Assembly (NCBI RefSeq): GCF_900163625.1
Contig: NZ_FUIE01000036.1
Span: 43,912 to 107,911 of the forward strand
Length of the DNA: 64,000 bases
Source of the DNA: Brevundimonas diminuta 3F5N
GTDB lineage: Bacteria; Pseudomonadota; Alphaproteobacteria; Caulobacterales; Caulobacteraceae
Direction: 5' to 3'
Shown here: positions 18,005 through 27,127 of the stretch, in pieces
Layout: each line of letters begins with the position of its first letter
Position numbering within the stretch: the first letter of the stretch is position 1
Made by a program: the position numbers and the translations under genes
The notes under the pieces: generated by a model
Told to the model about the DNA's origin: nothing
What the model saw: the letters and a program-made list of their open reading frames with translations, nothing else
The model's database searches: none

Positions 18005-18457
18005 TCAGCCCTGCCAGTTGCCGATGTCGGCGTCATTCCCCTCGCCCCCTTCCTGGCCGTCGGCGCCGAAGGACCAGATGTCAAACTGGCCTCCGTGGGC
18101 GCTAAGGCGACGGTACTGATAGGGATTGCCCCACGGGTCTTCCGGCAGGCGGCGCACATAGCCGCCCTGGCGATAACGTTCCGGCCGCGCCAGATCGGCG
18201 GGCGGCGCGGTCAGGGCCTTCAGCCCCTGCTGGTCCGTCGGGAAGGTCAGGTTGTCGAGGCGATAGGTCTCCACCGCCTGCTCCAGCACCGAGATGTCGG
18301 CCCGCGCCTTGCCGACCATGGCCTTGTCCTGACTGGGCAGAACATTGATCGCCACCACCGTCGCCAACAGGCCGATGATGACGATCACGACCATCAGTTC
18401 GACAAGGGTGAAGCCCTGACGTTTCTGATGTTTATCCTGAGTATCTTCGCTACGCAT
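18005..18457 (-). CDS. gspG: type II secretion major pseudopilin G
   Basis: The major pseudopilin, whose polymerisation drives secretion. The 150-residue precursor has leader MRSEDTQDKHQKRQG and mature start FTLVELMVVIVIIGLLATVV, with Glu at +5. The calcium-binding C-terminal loop region reads DPWGNPYQYR and later FDIWSFGADGQEGG, diagnostic of GspG. I chose the ATG at 18457 because GAGGAG lies 7 nt upstream; an in-frame GTG at 18472 overlaps the gspF stop. It is followed by an unusually long gap before gspH. Confidence 0.95.
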   Translation of the reverse strand: MRSEDTQDKHQKRQGFTLVELMVVIVIIGLLATVVAINVLPSQDKAMVGKARADISVLEQAVETYRLDNLTFPTDQQGLKALTAPPADLARPERYRQGGYVRRLPEDPWGNPYQYRRLSAHGGQFDIWSFGADGQEGGEGNDADIGNWQG

Positions 18458-18468
18458 GGAAGGTCTCC

Positions 18469-19683
18469 TCACCCCAGGGCCAGGGTGTTGATCTGAAGAA
18501 TGGGAAGCAGGATCGACAGCACGATCACGGCGACGATCCCGCCCATGACCACGATGATCGCCGGCTCCAGCAGGCTGAGCATAACGGCGGTGAAGTTGGA
18601 GAATTCGCGCTCCAGATAGTCGGCTGCTCGCTCCAGCATGGGCTCCAGCCGACCGCTGCTTTCGCCGGAGGCGGTCATGTAGACGAGGATGGGCGGGAAG
18701 ACATCGGCGCGGCGCATGGCGGCCGACAGGCCCCCGCCTTCACGCACGGCCTCAGCCATCTGTTCGGTGGCGCGGCGCAGGGCGCGGTTGGAGACGGTGC
18801 GGGCGGTGATGGTCAGCCCCTCCAGCACCGGCAGGCCCGCCGCGATCATGATCGACAGGGTGCGGGCCATGCGCGCCCCGTGCAGGTCGCGCGTCAGCCG
18901 CCCGACCAGAGGCAGCCTGAGCACCCAGGCGTCCATCTTCAGCCGCACCGCCTCGCGCCGTCGCGCGATCAGCCCTGCGGCGACCACGGCCGCGAGCATC
19001 AACAGCATCAGCCAGCCCCAGTCGCGCATCAGGGCCGACAGACCGATGACCAGCCGCGTCAGCAGCGGCAGGGTCTGGCCCATGCTCTCGAACTGATCGA
19101 CCACCTTGGGCACGATGTAGGTCATCATGGCGACGATGACGCCCAGCGCCACCACCGCCAGCACGCACGGATAGACCAGCGCCGTCAGCACCTTGCCGCG
19201 CACCACCTCGTCCCGCTCCAGCCCGTCGGCCAGCCGTTCGAGAATGGGTTGCAGCGCGCCTGACTGCTCGCCCGCCGCCGTCATGGCGCGATACAGCGGC
19301 GGAAAGGCCGCGCCCTGCTGGCCCATGGCGTCAGACAGGCGCCGCCCCTCGATCACCCCGGCGTGGACGCCTTCCAGCACGCGGCGCAGGTTCGGCCGGT
19401 CGGCCTGAAGCATCAGGTTCCGCAACGCCTCCTCCAGCGGGGAGACGGAGATCAGCGTCGCCAGTTGCCGCGTCGTCAGCGCCAGCGCCTTGGGCGACAG
19501 CCGCCCGGCTTTGCCAGCCTTCGCCGACGTCGCGACCGTCCCCGAGCGACCGGGCGACAGTTGCAACGGCGCCAGCTGACGCTTCGCCAGCGCCTTGCGC
19601 GCAGCCGCCTCGTCGGCGGCGGTCACAGAGCCGCTGACCGTCCGCCCGGCCGCATCGGCGGCGATGTAGTCGAAGGCCCCCAT
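18469..19683 (-). CDS. gspF: type II secretion inner-membrane platform protein F
   Basis: A 404-residue polytopic platform protein with two repeated T2SSF domains. The N-terminus MGAFDYIAADAAGRTVSG is typical. Membrane spans are visible near 165-195 (VLAVVALGVIVAMMTYIVP), 220-240 (WGWLMLLMLAAVVAAGLI) and at the C-terminus (EPAIIVVMGGIVAVIVLSIL). The family block AALPPLYRAMTAAGE-like and its repeat PPILVYMTASGESSGRLEPML are present. It overlaps the gspE stop by one base and runs into gspG. Confidence 0.95.
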   Translation of the reverse strand: MGAFDYIAADAAGRTVSGSVTAADEAAARKALAKRQLAPLQLSPGRSGTVATSAKAGKAGRLSPKALALTTRQLATLISVSPLEEALRNLMLQADRPNLRRVLEGVHAGVIEGRRLSDAMGQQGAAFPPLYRAMTAAGEQSGALQPILERLADGLERDEVVRGKVLTALVYPCVLAVVALGVIVAMMTYIVPKVVDQFESMGQTLPLLTRLVIGLSALMRDWGWLMLLMLAAVVAAGLIARRREAVRLKMDAWVLRLPLVGRLTRDLHGARMARTLSIMIAAGLPVLEGLTITARTVSNRALRRATEQMAEAVREGGGLSAAMRRADVFPPILVYMTASGESSGRLEPMLERAADYLEREFSNFTAVMLSLLEPAIIVVMGGIVAVIVLSILLPILQINTLALG

Positions 19684-21176
19684 CAGGCCGCGACCTCTTC
19701 GGCGGCGGTCTCCTGACGCGCCACGCGCAGGGCCTCCTCGACCGAAGTAACGCCTTCCAGCACCAGCGTCCGCGCCCGGTCGGCCAGCGTCCCGCCGCGC
19801 GCGAAGGCTGCGTCGAACACCGCGTCCTCATCGGCGCCCGAGGCGATCAGGCGGCGCACCTTCTCGTCCACCGTCAGCGTTTCATAAAGGCCGATGCGTC
19901 CGACATAGCCGGTCGAACCGCAGTCGGCGCAGCCATGCGGCCGCCAGACGCGCACGCCTTCCTCGGCGCCGATCAGCCGCGCCGTCGCCTTGTCCGCCAT
20001 CTCCTCGATCCGGCAATGCGGGCACAGGCGCCGCACCAGCCGTTGCGCCACCACCAGCCGCAGGGTCGAGGCCAGCAGGAAGGGCTCGACCCCCATGTCG
20101 CGCAGGCGCGTCACAGCCCCGGCCGCGTCATTGGTGTGGACCGTCGACAGCACCAGGTGGCCGGTCAGCGACGCCTGAACGGCGATAGCCGCCGTCTCCG
20201 TGTCGCGGATTTCGCCGACCATGACCACGTCCGGATCCTGACGCAGGATGGCGCGCAGACCGGCGGCGAAGGTCATGCCGACCTTGGGGTTCACCTGCGT
20301 CTGGCCCACGCCTTCGATGGCGTATTCGACCGGGTCTTCGACCGTCAGTATGTTGCGCGATCCGTCGTTCAGCGGCGCCAGCCCGGCATAGAGGCTGGTC
20401 GTCTTGCCCGAGCCCGTCGGGCCGGTGACGAGGATGATGCCGTTCGGCTCGGCCAGCGCATGGCGGAAGGCCTCCAGCGCGGCCGGGTCCATGCCCAGCC
20501 GATCCAGCGTCAGCCCGGCCTGATCCTTGTCCAGAATCCGCAGCACCACCCGCTCGCCCGCCCGCGACGGCAGGGTCGAGACGCGCACATCCAGAGACTT
20601 ACCGCCCAGCGTCAGGGGAATACGTCCGTCCTGCGGCTTGCGCTTCTCGGCGATGTCCAGCCGCGCCATGACCTTGATGCGCGACACCAGCAGCGGCGCC
20701 ACGCGCGGGTTCAGGCTCAGCGCCTCGCGCAGCACCCCGTCCACCCGCATCCGCACCAGCAGGCGCGTCTCATAGCTTTCCAGATGCACGTCCGAGGCGC
20801 CGATGCGGGCGGCCTCGGCGATGACGCCGTTGATCAGGCGGATGACCGGCGCATCGTCCGTCGCGTCCAGCAGGTCCGCCGCCGCCGGAATATCGTCCAC
20901 CAGACTGTCGAGGCCGACCGGCAGGGACAGGTCGTCGCCGTCGGCCGCCGTCAGTTGCTCGCCCGCATAGACCTCTGACAGCTTGCGATCGAAGGCGGCG
21001 GCGCTGAGAGGCGTCGCCTCCAGCGGACGGCCCAGCGCGCGGCGCGCCTCGACCAGCGCCAGCGGATCAGCGCCCTCGCGTACGCCCACCGCCATCACCT
21101 CCCCCGCCGCCAGCAGCAGCACGCCGTGGGTCTTGGCGAAGCCGTAGGGCAGACGCGGATCGACGACGGTGATCAC
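19683..21176 (-). CDS. gspE: type II secretion traffic ATPase
   Basis: Cytoplasmic hexameric ATPase powering pseudopilus assembly, docked on GspL. The 497-residue protein has an N-terminal domain, then Walker A GPTGSGKTTSLYAGL, the Asp box TVEDPVEYAIEGVGQTQVN, Walker B-type DPDVVMVGEIRD and the His box LSTVHTNDAAGAVTRL. Two CxxC pairs (LCPHCR and CADCGS) in the C-terminal part form the zinc-binding element typical of GspE. The call of GspE over a type IV pilus PilB rests on the surrounding operon. Its ATG overlaps the gspD stop by 4 bases. Confidence 0.96.
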   Translation of the reverse strand: MITVVDPRLPYGFAKTHGVLLLAAGEVMAVGVREGADPLALVEARRALGRPLEATPLSAAAFDRKLSEVYAGEQLTAADGDDLSLPVGLDSLVDDIPAAADLLDATDDAPVIRLINGVIAEAARIGASDVHLESYETRLLVRMRVDGVLREALSLNPRVAPLLVSRIKVMARLDIAEKRKPQDGRIPLTLGGKSLDVRVSTLPSRAGERVVLRILDKDQAGLTLDRLGMDPAALEAFRHALAEPNGIILVTGPTGSGKTTSLYAGLAPLNDGSRNILTVEDPVEYAIEGVGQTQVNPKVGMTFAAGLRAILRQDPDVVMVGEIRDTETAAIAVQASLTGHLVLSTVHTNDAAGAVTRLRDMGVEPFLLASTLRLVVAQRLVRRLCPHCRIEEMADKATARLIGAEEGVRVWRPHGCADCGSTGYVGRIGLYETLTVDEKVRRLIASGADEDAVFDAAFARGGTLADRARTLVLEGVTSVEEALRVARQETAAEEVAA

Positions 21177-23293
21177 CGGGCGGCCCCCGCCACGGGCGGC
21201 AGCGGCTGGGCCGCGACCGGCGCCACGGGAGCGATGACCAGAGGTTCGCCCGCCACGGGAGCCGCGGGCGGCTGCGCCTGCATATAGTCACGCAACAGGG
21301 CGTCCAGGCTCGGCTCGCGGTCCGGGTGAACCCGCTGCTGCTCGCCGCGCATATAGCCCCAGCGATCCGCCGCCAGACCCTGCGCATCCGCCGTGGTGCG
21401 CAGGATGGTCGGGCGAAGGAAGACCATCAGATTGGTCCGCCCCCGCTCGCGACTGGTCGAGCGGAACAGGACGCCGACGCCCGGAATGTCGCCCAGGCCG
21501 GGAACCTTGCTCGTCTCCAGCCGGTCGTTCTGATCCAGCAGGCCGCCCGCTACGGCGATGTCGCCGTCATCGACGACCAGCGTCGTCTCCAGCTCGCGCT
21601 TGTCCAGGATCAGGTCGTTGGCGCCGCTGGTCAGCAGACCGTTGATGCTCGACACCTCCTGCCGCAGCGTCAGGGTGATGGAGCCGCCCGCATTGATCTG
21701 GGGCCGGACCGTCAGGCGCACGCCGATGTCCTTGCGCTCGGTCGTGGTGAAGGGGTTGGAGTTGCCGTCCAGGATGGTCTGGCCGGTGGTGATCGGCACC
21801 TCCTGCCCGACCAGGAAGGTCGCCTCTTCATTGTCCAGCGTCATGATCGACGGGGTTTGCAGCAGGTTGGAGCCCGCGTCCGTCTTGGCCGCATTGATGA
21901 TGAAGCCGAACAGGCCGTCGCCCCATTTGCCGCCCGCCCCGCCGACAAAGCCGTTGGCGCCCAGCAGGCTGTTGAGGGCCAGGTTCTGCAACCGCTCGCG
22001 CAGGGGATCGTCCTTGTCCAACTGCCCCGCCGCCGCCCCGCCCGCAATGGGAACCAGCGGCGCCGCACGATCGGAATAGTTGGTCAGGCCGACGCCCTGC
22101 TCGCCCGCCATCAGCCACTGCACGCCCAGGTCGCGAACGGCCTTGTCGCTCAGTTCGACGACGATGGCTTCGATCAGCACCTGCTGGCGGCGCACGTCCA
22201 GTTGGCGGATCACTTCGGTCAGGGTGCGTTGCAGGTCCGCCGGGCCGGAGATGACCAGGGCGTTGGCGCCGGGGAAGCGGGCGATGGTGGCGCGCTGGCC
22301 GGTGGCGGTGACGGTGGTCGAGCCGATCGGCCCGCTGTCGGGCTCGCTCGTCGTGGTCAGGCCGCCCTGCCCCATGCCGCTGGTCGTATGGGCCGCTCCG
22401 GCGCGGGCGGTGCGAAGACGCGGCGAGGAGGCCGCCGCCGCATCGGCGGGCTGGCCGACGATCTGTTGCAGGACCGGCAGCAACTGCTCGGCGTCCGCAT
22501 GCTCCAGAAAGACGACGTTGACGTCCTGACTGGCCCGCGCCCGGCCGTCCAGATCGGCGATCAGGCCGCGCACGCGCGACAGCGCCTGACCGTCGCCGCG
22601 CAGCACCAGGGCGTTGGAGCTTTCGACCGGGGTGATCGTCACCAGGCTGGGCCCGCCGGGACCGCCCGTCACCTGTTGCAGCACGCCCGCGATCTCACGC
22701 GCCGAGGCGTTCTCCAGCGCCACCACCTCATAGGCCGAACGGTCCACGTCGATGCGACCGACCAGCGCCCGGATGCGCGACAGATTGTCGGCGAAGTCGG
22801 CCACCACCACGCTGTTGGCGCCGGGATTGGCAAGCACCTGCCCCTGCGCCCCGACCAGAGGCCGGATCGTCTCGGCGGCCGAGGCGGCGTCGATGTGGCG
22901 AAGGGTGAAGACCTCGGTCGAGAACCGCTCGGCGCCGACCGTGGCCGGCCCCTGCGCCGCCCCCTGGGCCGGACTGATGCGATAGGCGCCGGACGACGTC
23001 GGCGTCACCACCAGACCATTGGCCCGCAGCGTCGACAGGAAGACCTCGAACAACTGGGCGCGGGTCAGGGGGCGCGGGCTGGACACCGTCACCGTACCCG
23101 TCACCGCCGGATCGACGATGAAGGTGCGCCCCGTCGTGCGCGCCACATCCTGCACGAAGGCGCGGATGTCGGCGTTCTGGACGTTCAGCGTCTGACGCGC
23201 CTCCTGCGCGATCACCGGCGCAGCGGCCAGCGGCTGGACCGCCAGAACAGCGGCCAGAACACCGGTGAGCAGTGAACGGTTACGGGCCTTCAT
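21173..23293 (-). CDS. gspD: type II secretion secretin D
   Basis: The outer-membrane secretin channel. The 706-residue precursor has a signal peptide (about 1-30), then N0 to N3 domains (LNVQNADIRAFVQDVARTTGRTFIVDP; ITPVESSNALVLRG), and a C-terminal beta-barrel domain with the signature VPGLGDIPGVGVLFRSTS. A Ser/Thr/Gly-rich insert sits in N3 near 280-320. The tail after about 640 is rich in Ala, Pro and Val and may be the S-domain region where a pilotin would bind. It overlaps both gspC and gspE by 4 nt. Confidence 0.95.
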   Translation of the reverse strand: MKARNRSLLTGVLAAVLAVQPLAAAPVIAQEARQTLNVQNADIRAFVQDVARTTGRTFIVDPAVTGTVTVSSPRPLTRAQLFEVFLSTLRANGLVVTPTSSGAYRISPAQGAAQGPATVGAERFSTEVFTLRHIDAASAAETIRPLVGAQGQVLANPGANSVVVADFADNLSRIRALVGRIDVDRSAYEVVALENASAREIAGVLQQVTGGPGGPSLVTITPVESSNALVLRGDGQALSRVRGLIADLDGRARASQDVNVVFLEHADAEQLLPVLQQIVGQPADAAAASSPRLRTARAGAAHTTSGMGQGGLTTTSEPDSGPIGSTTVTATGQRATIARFPGANALVISGPADLQRTLTEVIRQLDVRRQQVLIEAIVVELSDKAVRDLGVQWLMAGEQGVGLTNYSDRAAPLVPIAGGAAAGQLDKDDPLRERLQNLALNSLLGANGFVGGAGGKWGDGLFGFIINAAKTDAGSNLLQTPSIMTLDNEEATFLVGQEVPITTGQTILDGNSNPFTTTERKDIGVRLTVRPQINAGGSITLTLRQEVSSINGLLTSGANDLILDKRELETTLVVDDGDIAVAGGLLDQNDRLETSKVPGLGDIPGVGVLFRSTSRERGRTNLMVFLRPTILRTTADAQGLAADRWGYMRGEQQRVHPDREPSLDALLRDYMQAQPPAAPVAGEPLVIAPVAPVAAQPLPPVAGAAR

Positions 23294-24132
23294 GGGCGCG
23301 TCCTTACGGTGGTGGAGCGGACTTGACCGTCGCGCTCGAACTGGATCTGGGCCGAAGGGGCGTCGGCCAGCTGGCTGCGCAGGGCGGCGAGCGCCTGCGG
23401 GCTGTTCAGGGCCGTGCCGTTGACCGACACGATGACATCGCCCGAGCGCAGGCCGGCGTTGCGAAGCTCGCCCCCGTCGCCCGAGGCGGAAATGGTCAGG
23501 CCGTTGACGCCCAGCCCCTGAATGCGCGGCCGCAGCCCCGCCTGGGCGATCAGACGCTGGGGGTCGACCGCCACGCCTTCGGCCGGGGTCGGTTCAGGCG
23601 TCGCAACGGCCGGTTGGGCCGTTGTCGCGGGCGCAACAGAAGCTGCGCCGGACATCATGTCGGGAAAATCGAGGCGGAACGGCGCGCCGCCGCGCGACAG
23701 CATGACGTGATCGGGGGCGACGGCGCTCAAGGTCAGCCCCGGCTCCAGTTCCTCGCCCGCCCCGACCGAAACCTGACGCCCGTTCGACAGGCCGATGATG
23801 GCCGATCCGCCGCCCGCGCCGTCCGCGCGCACCCCGAACAGGGTCAGGCCGCCGCCGTCCGACGACGCCGCCTCGGCCCCGCCACCGCCGTTGCGGAAGA
23901 AGGCGTCGAAGCGCGACAGCACGCCCAGATCGATCTCAGATAAAGGTTGGGCCTGGACGCCTTGCGGCATGGGCGCCGCGAACAGCCAGACCAGTCGCCC
24001 GGCCTGCACCAGAAGAAGCAGGATCAACGCCGCCTCGACCACGCGCCGCAGCGGCGGACGGCGAAGGGACAGGCCGCCCTCGCCCAACGAAACGGCGCTC
24101 AGTTTGCGAAGGCCAGCGAGCAAGGAAGACAT
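23290..24132 (-). CDS. gspC: type II secretion protein C
   Basis: Inner-membrane protein linking the platform to the secretin and helping substrate selection. I use the ATG at 24132 (MSSLLAGLRKLSAVSLGEGG), giving 280 residues; the open frame extends to 24324 but that part lies over the terminator of the neighbouring gene and has no family similarity. One membrane span sits at about residues 32-55 (ALILLLLVQAGRLVWLF). The HR region follows, then a C-terminal PDZ domain (LGVNGLTISASGDGGELRNA, LRSGDVIVSVNG) at about 195-270. It is the first gene of the 12-gene gsp operon, and its promoter should lie in 24133-24290. Confidence 0.92.
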   Translation of the reverse strand: MSSLLAGLRKLSAVSLGEGGLSLRRPPLRRVVEAALILLLLVQAGRLVWLFAAPMPQGVQAQPLSEIDLGVLSRFDAFFRNGGGGAEAASSDGGGLTLFGVRADGAGGGSAIIGLSNGRQVSVGAGEELEPGLTLSAVAPDHVMLSRGGAPFRLDFPDMMSGAASVAPATTAQPAVATPEPTPAEGVAVDPQRLIAQAGLRPRIQGLGVNGLTISASGDGGELRNAGLRSGDVIVSVNGTALNSPQALAALRSQLADAPSAQIQFERDGQVRSTTVRTRP

Positions 24133-24287
24133 CCCCCACGGCCTCTCGCGGCCGCACCGCCTCCCTAGGCGGATGCTCCGTACCCGGCTCGCTCCGAACC
24201 ATGACAGCGCCGAGAAGTTGTCGCGACAGATGCGGCGGGTTCGGAGAGAATGACGCGAAACATTCACCCTGCCCCGACGGCAGGCAT

Positions 24288-24321
24288 AAAAAAGCCGGGA
24301 GACCACTGGGGTCTCCCGGCT
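24288..24321 (-). terminator. intrinsic terminator of the TonB-receptor operon
   Basis: On the minus strand a perfect 12-bp stem, AGCCGGGAGACC pairing with GGTCTCCCGGCT around a 4-nt loop, is followed by TTTTTT. It begins 24 nt after the receptor stop and lies before gspC, so it separates two same-strand operons. Confidence 0.93.
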
Positions 24322-24344
24322 CAAATGTCAGGCGCAGTCTGCGC

Positions 24345-27038
24345 TTAGAAACGCGCCGTCAGGCTGACCGAGGCGCTCTGACCCAGGTCATACTGGTTGA
24401 TGCGGATCTTGTTGCCCTTCTCCTGATACTCTTCGAAGTCCGTCCCCAGCAGGTTACGCAGCTCCAGGGCGAAGCCCAGGTCGCGCCCCTTCACGGTGAA
24501 GTCCTTGCGATAGACGAAGTCGAGAACGGCGCCCGGCTCCTGCAGGTAATTAGGCTCGCGCGCCGTGCCGACGCCCGCACCGCGTGCGGTGATCCGCTCC
24601 GAGACGTAGTTCAGGATGAGGGTCGCCTGCGAGCGAGCCGTGTCGTCTTCCCAACCCAGTTGCAGGTTGGCGACGTGCTCCGACTGGCCCTGCATACGGC
24701 TGCCGTCCTGAATGAAGAAGGACGCCTGCTCAGGACGGCCGCCGCCGCCCAGGGTGATAACGGTGTCGCCCTCGCCGACCGAAACCTCGGAGTCCGACCA
24801 GGTGTAGTTGGCCTGCACCAACCAGCGCTTGTTGGAGATGAAGGCCGCCTGGTCGGCGAACTCGAAGTATTTCTTCACCTCGGCCTCGACGCCCATGACG
24901 GTCGCTTCCGGCGCGTTCAGGAAGGTCTGCTGGCGCTGGTTGCCGACGTCGACGATCACGGCTTCAACCGGCTTGTCCAGCTTCTTGTAGAAAACGCCCG
25001 CCGTGACGAACTGCTGGCGGCCGAAATACCATTCCCAACGCGCGTCCAGGTTCAGGATCTCGGTGTCGGTCAGATAGGGGTTGCCGATGAAGACGCGGTC
25101 GCTTTCCGGGTCGGTATAGGCCTGGGGCGCCAGTTCGCGGAACTGCGGACGGCCGATGGTCTTGGACGCGCCGAAGCGCAGCTGCTGATCCTCGGTGAAG
25201 TTCCACGTCGCGGTGAACGACGGCAGCCAGTACTGCTCCTCGATCTCGGTCGCCTCATAGGACGAGGTTCCGCCGAACAGGTCGCGCGGGGTCACGCTTT
25301 GCTGACCGTCCTCGAAGCGGACGCCGAAGGTGGTGCGCACGGTCGGCACGAACTCGGCGTCAACCATGGCGTAGACGGCGTTGACCTTGAGGTCGGCATC
25401 GTAGGCGTTGGCGCCGTTCGAGCCGGCGATCTCGCGCAGCTGCAGGGTCCACGGATTGATGTTGAAGTCCGAGAACAGATAGTCGATCCGCGAATGCCGC
25501 TGGCTATCGGTCAGGCCGTTGACGGCCTCGAACTGCAGGTCGTGACGTTCGGCCGAGCGGGTGTTGTCCAGAGTCGAGGCACCGACGCTGATGGTCGCCT
25601 CACGGCCCGCCGCCATCGGCAGCTTATAGGCCAGGTCCACGCCGCCGGACCAGATTTCGTCGTCCAGCTCGCTGAACGAGATCTGGTTGCCCTGGACGTT
25701 GTGGATGAAGCGGTCCTGGGCGTCGACGCCGTACTGGAAGCGCGATTCATAGGGGGCGTCGCGCGAGGTCTTGGCGTAGGCCGCGCGCCAGTCCAGCTTC
25801 CACTCGCCGTCGGCGCCGAAGTAGTGCTCGCCCGCCAGTTGGCTGGTGAACAGCTGACGCACGAACCACTCGGTGTAGTCGTTGCGGATCACGCTGCCGC
25901 CGGCGTCGAAGTCCGGCCCGGCCGAGGTGCGCGCGCGCTTGGTCGTGGTGCGGACGTAGAGGTTGGTCCACTTCACCTCATGATCGTCGGTCGTCAGCGA
26001 CAGGCCGCCCAGGAAGTTCAGGCGCACGTCGTTCTGGTTGGACTCGACGTCGAAGGTCGAGACCGGCACCAGGTCGTCGCCCTGGAACTGGCCTTCTTCC
26101 TGGATCGCCTGGCGGGTGCGCCAGGAGTTGTCGTAGCCGGCCACGGCGATGACGCCCAGGTCGCCGATCTCGGTCGGAGTGCGGAAGCCGCCCGCCAGCT
26201 CCAGGCTGCCGTCGACCGGCGTCTGCTGACGCTGCATCAGGCGCAGCGGCGCATTGACCATCGATCGGCCCATCCGCTGCAGCTCGGCGGCCGAGAAGTT
26301 GGCCATGTTGATCTGCTTGCCGGTGCGGAAGGCCAGATCGATCGGCCCCGGAACCTTGCGAGTCTCGTCGTCGAAGCCGGTCCAGTCGGTGTCCGAGCCG
26401 TAATAGACCAGGTTGTCGCGGCCCGTCGTCTCGGTGTTGCCGCCGATGCCCGCCTTGAAGGTCAGGAAGGGCTCGGCCGGGGCGTCCACGGTGCGCAGGT
26501 CGATGACCCCGCCGCCGAACTCGCCCGGATAGTTGGGGGAATAGGACTTCTGAACCGTCATGCCCGCCAGGATGCTGGAGGGGAACAGGTCCAGCGGCAC
26601 CACGCGCTGCAGCGGCTCGGGGCTGGGCAGCGGCGAACCGTTCAGCAGGGCCGAGGAATAACGCTCGCCCAGGCCGCGCACATAGACAAAGCGGCCTTCG
26701 ACGATCGACAGGCCGGTCACGCGGGTCAGGGCGGCGGCGGCGGTGGAGTCGCCGGTGCGCTGCAGGTCTTCCGACGTCAGGAAAGCGGCCACTTCGGCGC
26801 TCTGACGGTTCTGCTGCGGGATATTGCGGCCCAGGACGACGATGTCGCCCAACTGGGTGGCCGGGGTCTGCGACACCTGATCCGGGCTTTCCGGATCGGC
26901 GGGCAGTTCATTGCTCAGCGCCACGGCGGCGACGGGGGCGGCCGCCTGGGCGAGCGCGAGGCTGGGCGCGCCGAAAGCGGCGACCAGGGCGCTGCTGGCC
27001 AGCAGCAGCCCGTTACGGGTCAGGGTCTTGTTCTTCAT
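24345..27038 (-). CDS. TonB-dependent outer-membrane receptor, second gene of a lipoprotein-receptor operon
   Basis: An 897-residue receptor. The ATG at 27038 (MKNKTLTRNGLLLASSALVA) gives a clean signal peptide; upstream ATGs lie in the spacer. A TonB-box-like GDIVVLGR occurs near residue 65, then a plug domain with GERYSSALLNGSPLPSPEPL and GEFGGGVIDLRT, and a 22-strand barrel ending in aromatic Phe (SASVSLTARF). No ligand can be read from the sequence. It is the second gene after the lipoprotein at 27128, with a hairpin between them and a strong terminator after it. The pairing recalls SusCD-type uptake pairs, but similarity to SusD is not apparent. Confidence 0.9.
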   Translation of the reverse strand: MKNKTLTRNGLLLASSALVAAFGAPSLALAQAAAPVAAVALSNELPADPESPDQVSQTPATQLGDIVVLGRNIPQQNRQSAEVAAFLTSEDLQRTGDSTAAAALTRVTGLSIVEGRFVYVRGLGERYSSALLNGSPLPSPEPLQRVVPLDLFPSSILAGMTVQKSYSPNYPGEFGGGVIDLRTVDAPAEPFLTFKAGIGGNTETTGRDNLVYYGSDTDWTGFDDETRKVPGPIDLAFRTGKQINMANFSAAELQRMGRSMVNAPLRLMQRQQTPVDGSLELAGGFRTPTEIGDLGVIAVAGYDNSWRTRQAIQEEGQFQGDDLVPVSTFDVESNQNDVRLNFLGGLSLTTDDHEVKWTNLYVRTTTKRARTSAGPDFDAGGSVIRNDYTEWFVRQLFTSQLAGEHYFGADGEWKLDWRAAYAKTSRDAPYESRFQYGVDAQDRFIHNVQGNQISFSELDDEIWSGGVDLAYKLPMAAGREATISVGASTLDNTRSAERHDLQFEAVNGLTDSQRHSRIDYLFSDFNINPWTLQLREIAGSNGANAYDADLKVNAVYAMVDAEFVPTVRTTFGVRFEDGQQSVTPRDLFGGTSSYEATEIEEQYWLPSFTATWNFTEDQQLRFGASKTIGRPQFRELAPQAYTDPESDRVFIGNPYLTDTEILNLDARWEWYFGRQQFVTAGVFYKKLDKPVEAVIVDVGNQRQQTFLNAPEATVMGVEAEVKKYFEFADQAAFISNKRWLVQANYTWSDSEVSVGEGDTVITLGGGGRPEQASFFIQDGSRMQGQSEHVANLQLGWEDDTARSQATLILNYVSERITARGAGVGTAREPNYLQEPGAVLDFVYRKDFTVKGRDLGFALELRNLLGTDFEEYQEKGNKIRINQYDLGQSASVSLTARF

Positions 27039-27086
27039 GTTCGGCTGCCTTGCGTAGGTCGAGAGAGGCTGGACGCTCAAAGGGTC

Positions 27087-27112
27087 GGCGGCGGCCCTTT
27101 CGGACCGCCGCC
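27087..27112 (-). terminator. intercistronic hairpin between lipoprotein and receptor genes
   Basis: GGCGGCGGCCC pairs with GGACCGCCGCC around TTTC, giving an 11-bp stem with one wobble. There is no U-run after it on the transcribed strand, so it is better seen as an attenuator or RNA-stability element that could make the lipoprotein more abundant than the receptor. Confidence 0.6.
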
Positions 27113-27127
27113 TCGCCAGAGGGTTCA